This document shows, one piece after another, positions 51,425 through 56,453 of a DNA stretch of 64,000 nt (position 1 is the stretch's first letter; each line of letters opens with the position of its first letter). The DNA comes from Ahaetulla prasina. Lineage: Eukaryota; Chordata; Lepidosauria; Squamata; Colubridae. Where the stretch lies: contig NC_080541.1 of the NCBI RefSeq assembly GCF_028640845.1, forward strand, positions 162,985,502-163,049,501, given 5' to 3'. A model generated the notes under the pieces. The model saw only the letters and a list, made by a program, of their open reading frames with translations. It had not been told where the DNA came from and did not search any database. Position numbers and translations under genes: made by a program.

Positions 51425-52847
51425 TCTTTGGTTCCACACATGAAACAAACAGTGCATAACATCTCAGATAGGATCCTCACCAAAGCTGAAACCGATGTCC
51501 TTTCCAAAGGATTCAACTTTGCAGTCACTCCCAAATACATCCCCACTGAGACCATTATATGCGGAGTTGAAACCAGCCTGACCAAAATCAACCCCGATGA
51601 CGCTAACAAAATCAGACTCGAAATCACCAACATCCTCTGCAGCAGCAAGCCACCCAAAAGCAACTTACCCAAAGAGGAACAGACAGCACTACTTAACCTG
51701 AAAAAAGACACCAGCATAATAATCCTACCAGCAGACAAGGGGAACGCCACGGTGGTTATGAACACATCTGACTACCAAACCAAATTAACCAACCTACTCC
51801 AAGACCCTGCATACAAGCCCCTAAAACAGACCCCACCACCTACCTAGAAAAACCACTAGATCCAAAATAAAAGCCTCCCCATCAGCGAAGAAATCCAACA
51901 AAGAATCATTCCCAGAGAGAAATCATCCAGATGCCCTAAGCTCTACGGCCTCCCAAGATACACAAAGAAGGAACCCCACTCAGACCCATAGTCAGCTCCA
52001 TAGGCTCACCTCTACAAAACCTAGCCAAATTTCTCGCCAAACAACTACAGCCCTATGCAGAATCCATCGCCTCACACGTAAAAACTCATTCCAGTTCATA
52101 GAGATCATAAAGAAACAAAACTTACAGCCCAGCGACCTACTCGTGAGCTTTGATGTCATATCCCTCTTCACCCAAGTGCCAATCAAAGAAGCCTTGACAG
52201 CTATCCAAAACAAATATAACCCCCCCAAGCACATCCTAGATCTCACCAACCACTGCCTATCCCACCCATACTTCATCTATAACGGACAAAATACAAACAA
52301 ATAGAAGGCGCACCCATGGGATCACCCTCTCACCTGTCATTGCCAACCTCTACATGGAACACTTTGAAACCCAAGCACTAGAAAAATCTGATCACAAACC
52401 CAAACTCTGGCTCAGATACGTAGACGACACCTTCATAATCTGGCCACACGGGAAAGAAAAACTTGACAACTTCCTCACACACCTCAATAGCCTACACCCC
52501 AAAATACAGTTCACCATGGAAACAGAAGTTAACAACCAACTTCCCTTCCTAGATGTCTTAGTCTACAAGAAACCCAATGGCTCCCTAGGACACACCATCC
52601 AATCAGAGCACAACCCCCATCCAATCAGAGCACAGCCAAGCTCCCACCCAATCAGTACAAACCCCGACTAGCAGTTAAAAAGGAAGAAACAGCTGCAATA
52701 ACACATTGCTCCCAGAAGCACGAAGCTGAAGCCTGAAGATGACGAATGAGACTTCGTCGAAACGTCGCCAAGACACTTCCAATTTTACGCGGGAGAAAAC
52801 CCGAATAACCAAAGACCTACATACAAACACCCGCGAAAACCTCAGAA

Positions 52848-52888
<41 letters not shown>

Positions 52889-54753
52889 GTGTGTGTGTGT
52901 GTGTGTTATTTAAGGCAACACAGCTCAATCCTGTATTTATCTAGTTAAACACAATATTAAATTTAGTGAAACTTATCTCATGCAAATAGGACTATACCCG
53001 TAAATTAAAGTGTTCTGTTGAGGAAGTTAAAAAGTAACCTAATGTTTAATTCTTCACAAATGAAATGACCAAGTTTGGCATGTATTTCTTAATTTACTAA
53101 TCCATTCATGTATAAGACTTTCTGGGTTTTAATTTAGACAATATCAATATTATGGCCTTACCTGCATATTTTCTTCTAATACTTGTCCTTTACCGGTTCT
53201 TGTAATATTGGAATTTTGTTTACAAACTCTTTAGTGTATCCTAATATCCTTACCAATGTGTGTAGTAATATATACTATAGGTAAGATAAATTGTGTGGGG
53301 GGATATTTCCATATGTTAAATTAAGATATATTATTGCCACTTATATTAAAATTTAGCAAGATTCTATTTGCTTTTTTGGGGTGGTGGTGGTAATATAGAA
53401 CTGTTATAAGGTCTAAGGGTGATTTCCCTTCTCATTTCCTTAAATTAGATGAGAAAACAGAAAAAAAGCCTACAAACTGTCATAAAATATAATTTGAATA
53501 AAAATTGCAATAGTGAAAATAACTTATCGATACAGACTGGATTATTAAGGTCTATTAAACATAAAATCTGTGAGACCTTGATTAGTATTTAAAATTTGAT
53601 TTTTATGCCTATATGGTCATGTAAATAAAATGGCTTGATTTCCTGTCTACCTGAAACCACTGTTACCATTCCTGATGCTTTCGTAGAAAACACTCGTTCT
53701 ATGAGTAAAATGGATGTAGAAATCTGCATCCAATGCAGCATTTTTTAATGTAATGATTTCATTGGGTGTTACTTAACCACCATTTTAAACATTAGAATCA
53801 CACAAGTAGAGTTCTCGTGGTATCTAAATATTGTTTCTTCTTCAGTTGAGCAAGTCAGAAAGAGAAACCTGCAAAAACCGGGTGCTGTTAGACTTTCTAC
53901 TCAAGGTGAGGTTTTTATTCCTTATTATTGTATAGCATTTGCTTTGATGGCTAACTTACTAGGGAATTCCATTTCTAGACATGCCGTTTCATAAGGCACC
54001 ATCCCACCCACTCCTTATATAGTTATAATGTAACTTTTCTTCTCTTCCCCAAGTACTTAAGCAGATATATAAAGACACATTGTCACATTTAAGGGTTTAA
54101 CTCGAAGTGTCCAACCCTGGCAATTTTAAGAGCTGTGAATTCCCTAGCCAGCCATGTTTACAGGTCTTAATGTTGCCAAGGGAGGACACTTCTGGTCTAA
54201 CCAAAGTGATATGGTCTAAGGAGCTGCATTTGATATTATTTATTTTGTAATTTATCAAATGCCAAGAGGCTACATATTTTGGACAGATGTTTCATTTTTT
54301 AAAACTCCAAATGAGATGTTGAATATGTTTATTTACATATCTTTCCCTCTGGCGAGGTGAAGGAAAATATGCATTGCCTTTGATGTTGATGTCCTTTTTT
54401 AATGATTGAGAACCACAACAGTAGAAGTAGCAAACCCAGTTTTCTCCAAGCAGTGCCTAGGCACCCCAGGAGAAAGAAACATCCTGCTGATGAACTGCAA
54501 AAACCTCATTCCCATTTTTTCCACTTTATTAACAAGCTTCTCCAATTGGCAATCCATCAGTGGTCACCAATAAGTGGCATGGAGTTGAAGTCCAACACGG
54601 TTGAAGAGGTCACATGAAGGAAGTTGGATTTATCTTTGTAATGGATGATTGGCTGGTGGGGAAGCAACTACTGTAGGGTTTCACAGACTGAACCAATTTA
54701 TGGAATATTTATTTTTTTATTTGTTTAATTATACATATACATATACACATACA

Positions 54754-54809
<56 letters not shown>

Positions 54810-56385
54810 AATAATATCTGCAAATTCATTGGAAGCCTTGAGTGGGAACACTTTAGAACATGGTTGTCCTATCTTTTGGCTAGCCTATACCACATAGAGC
54901 GAAGAGGAATGGTCTTGGGCTGCACATAAAATACAGTTAATATATATAAATAACAAACTTCCTTCCTTTATTTATTTTAAAAAAATGTTTTTATGATTTT
55001 GTTGGGCCCATTACAGGCTGTCCAAGGCTGCATGAGGCTCATGGGCCATGGATTGGACACAACTGCTTTAGAGGATCAAGAAATCAGGAACAATTTTGAT
55101 TTGTGTTCTGGGTTTGCCTTCACATAAGAAAATGACAGAATTTACTGTCTGACATTGGTTTTTGCAGCTGTTATCGTGGTCTTTGAATAACTCATGAAAA
55201 TGAAATCCATTTTCCATGAAATCCAATAATTCTCTTATATCATTGGAAAATTTAGTCCTACAGGATGAGCATTGATAGAATTGATATTTATTTACTGAGT
55301 CTGCATTAGATCTGCAATAATTTGACAGTTACAGTGGCTCTTGACTTTTTATTTATTTCTTTGATTGCCAAATGCCATTATTTTCTGAAATGAATTTTGC
55401 AGCAAGTTTTTTTAAAAGTATACTAAGGCGGTTCAGAGATCCTGAATAATATCCAGTGAAATACAGTTGTATTCTTCCCCATGGAGCCCTTGCATTGTCC
55501 AAAATACTTTTATAGAAGACTGGGCCCTTATAAAACAATGGAAGTGTGGGAGAGAGCTCTAGAGAGGGAGGAGAAAGTTGGGAAAGTTTTGGGCTTTCCA
55601 GAGGCCCTTACGCAAACATGCAGCTTACTTAGAAATGTTTCTTATGAAATTATTTTCCTACCAATTTTTTTTCTTTGCAATGTTGAATCCACGGATTAGA
55701 ACCAAATATGAAAATTTGGGGAGTGTCTTGCTTTTTTTAAAAAAAAAAAAATGGAATCATTATTTTGAGACTCACACAAACATATTCATGTTTTGCATTT
55801 TGAAAGAGTAGACTGACAAAACGCAAGGAAACGTGATTCAGTGATCATGCTCATGAAGACTGGAGAACAGTGGTGTCCAGCCTTGCCAACTTTTAAGACC
55901 CATAGATTTCAACTATCACAATTGCTGATAGTTGTATGCTGGCTGGGAAATTCTGGGAGTTGAAGTCCACAAGTCTTAAAATTGCCAAGGTTGGACACCC
56001 CTGCTCGAGAGACTGCATGGGATCCTAGAGCACCTCCAGTTGCTACCCTTTATGCTAAGACAATGGTGCAGTTTTCCTGCAGAAGCAGTGATACGGCCAC
56101 TTGTGCTGAGGAGCACTTTGCACAAATTCCATTCTCTCTATTGTGCTGGAATCCTTGGCCTTTAATACAGATTAAGCCTCACTTAGCTCCCTTTAAGGAA
56201 ACACATGCTGCCATTTTTCCCCTCGGGCATCTTTAATTCACTGATCTTAATAAAAACTACCTCTTTTTTTGCAGTGTTCTTTGGGAAGCTTACAACAAAT
56301 TGGAGCCAGAACATACAATGTTTTTAGTGTTCTTGACACCATGAAAGCAGCATATTTAAGGGGACTAGAGTCTGTTAATATCTGG

Positions 56386-56453
<68 letters not shown>

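Larger units (their letters stand above)
50552..53845 (+). other. ITGB3BP: ITGB3BP intron 7
   Basis: A 3.3-kb intron, nearly two thirds of which is the Penelope-like element at 50749-52850. The rest (52910-53845) is AT-rich with no recognised feature. Confidence 0.75.

Noticed and set aside
51367..51765. 132-codon minus-strand frame with a (YI)n tail
   Set aside because: It is antisense to the Penelope coding region, and the tail is the translated (AT)n tract.
54033..54100. Alternative ITGB3BP terminal exon after CTTCTCTTCCCCAAG
   Set aside because: In phase it gives only a 15-residue tail (VLKQIYKDTLSHLRV) with no resemblance to the family, and the acceptor lacks a nearby branch-point motif.
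56264..56330. Alternative terminal exon after TTTTTTTGCAG
   Set aside because: The in-phase peptide (VFFGKLTTNWSQNIQCF) has no family similarity. Acceptor strength alone is not enough.
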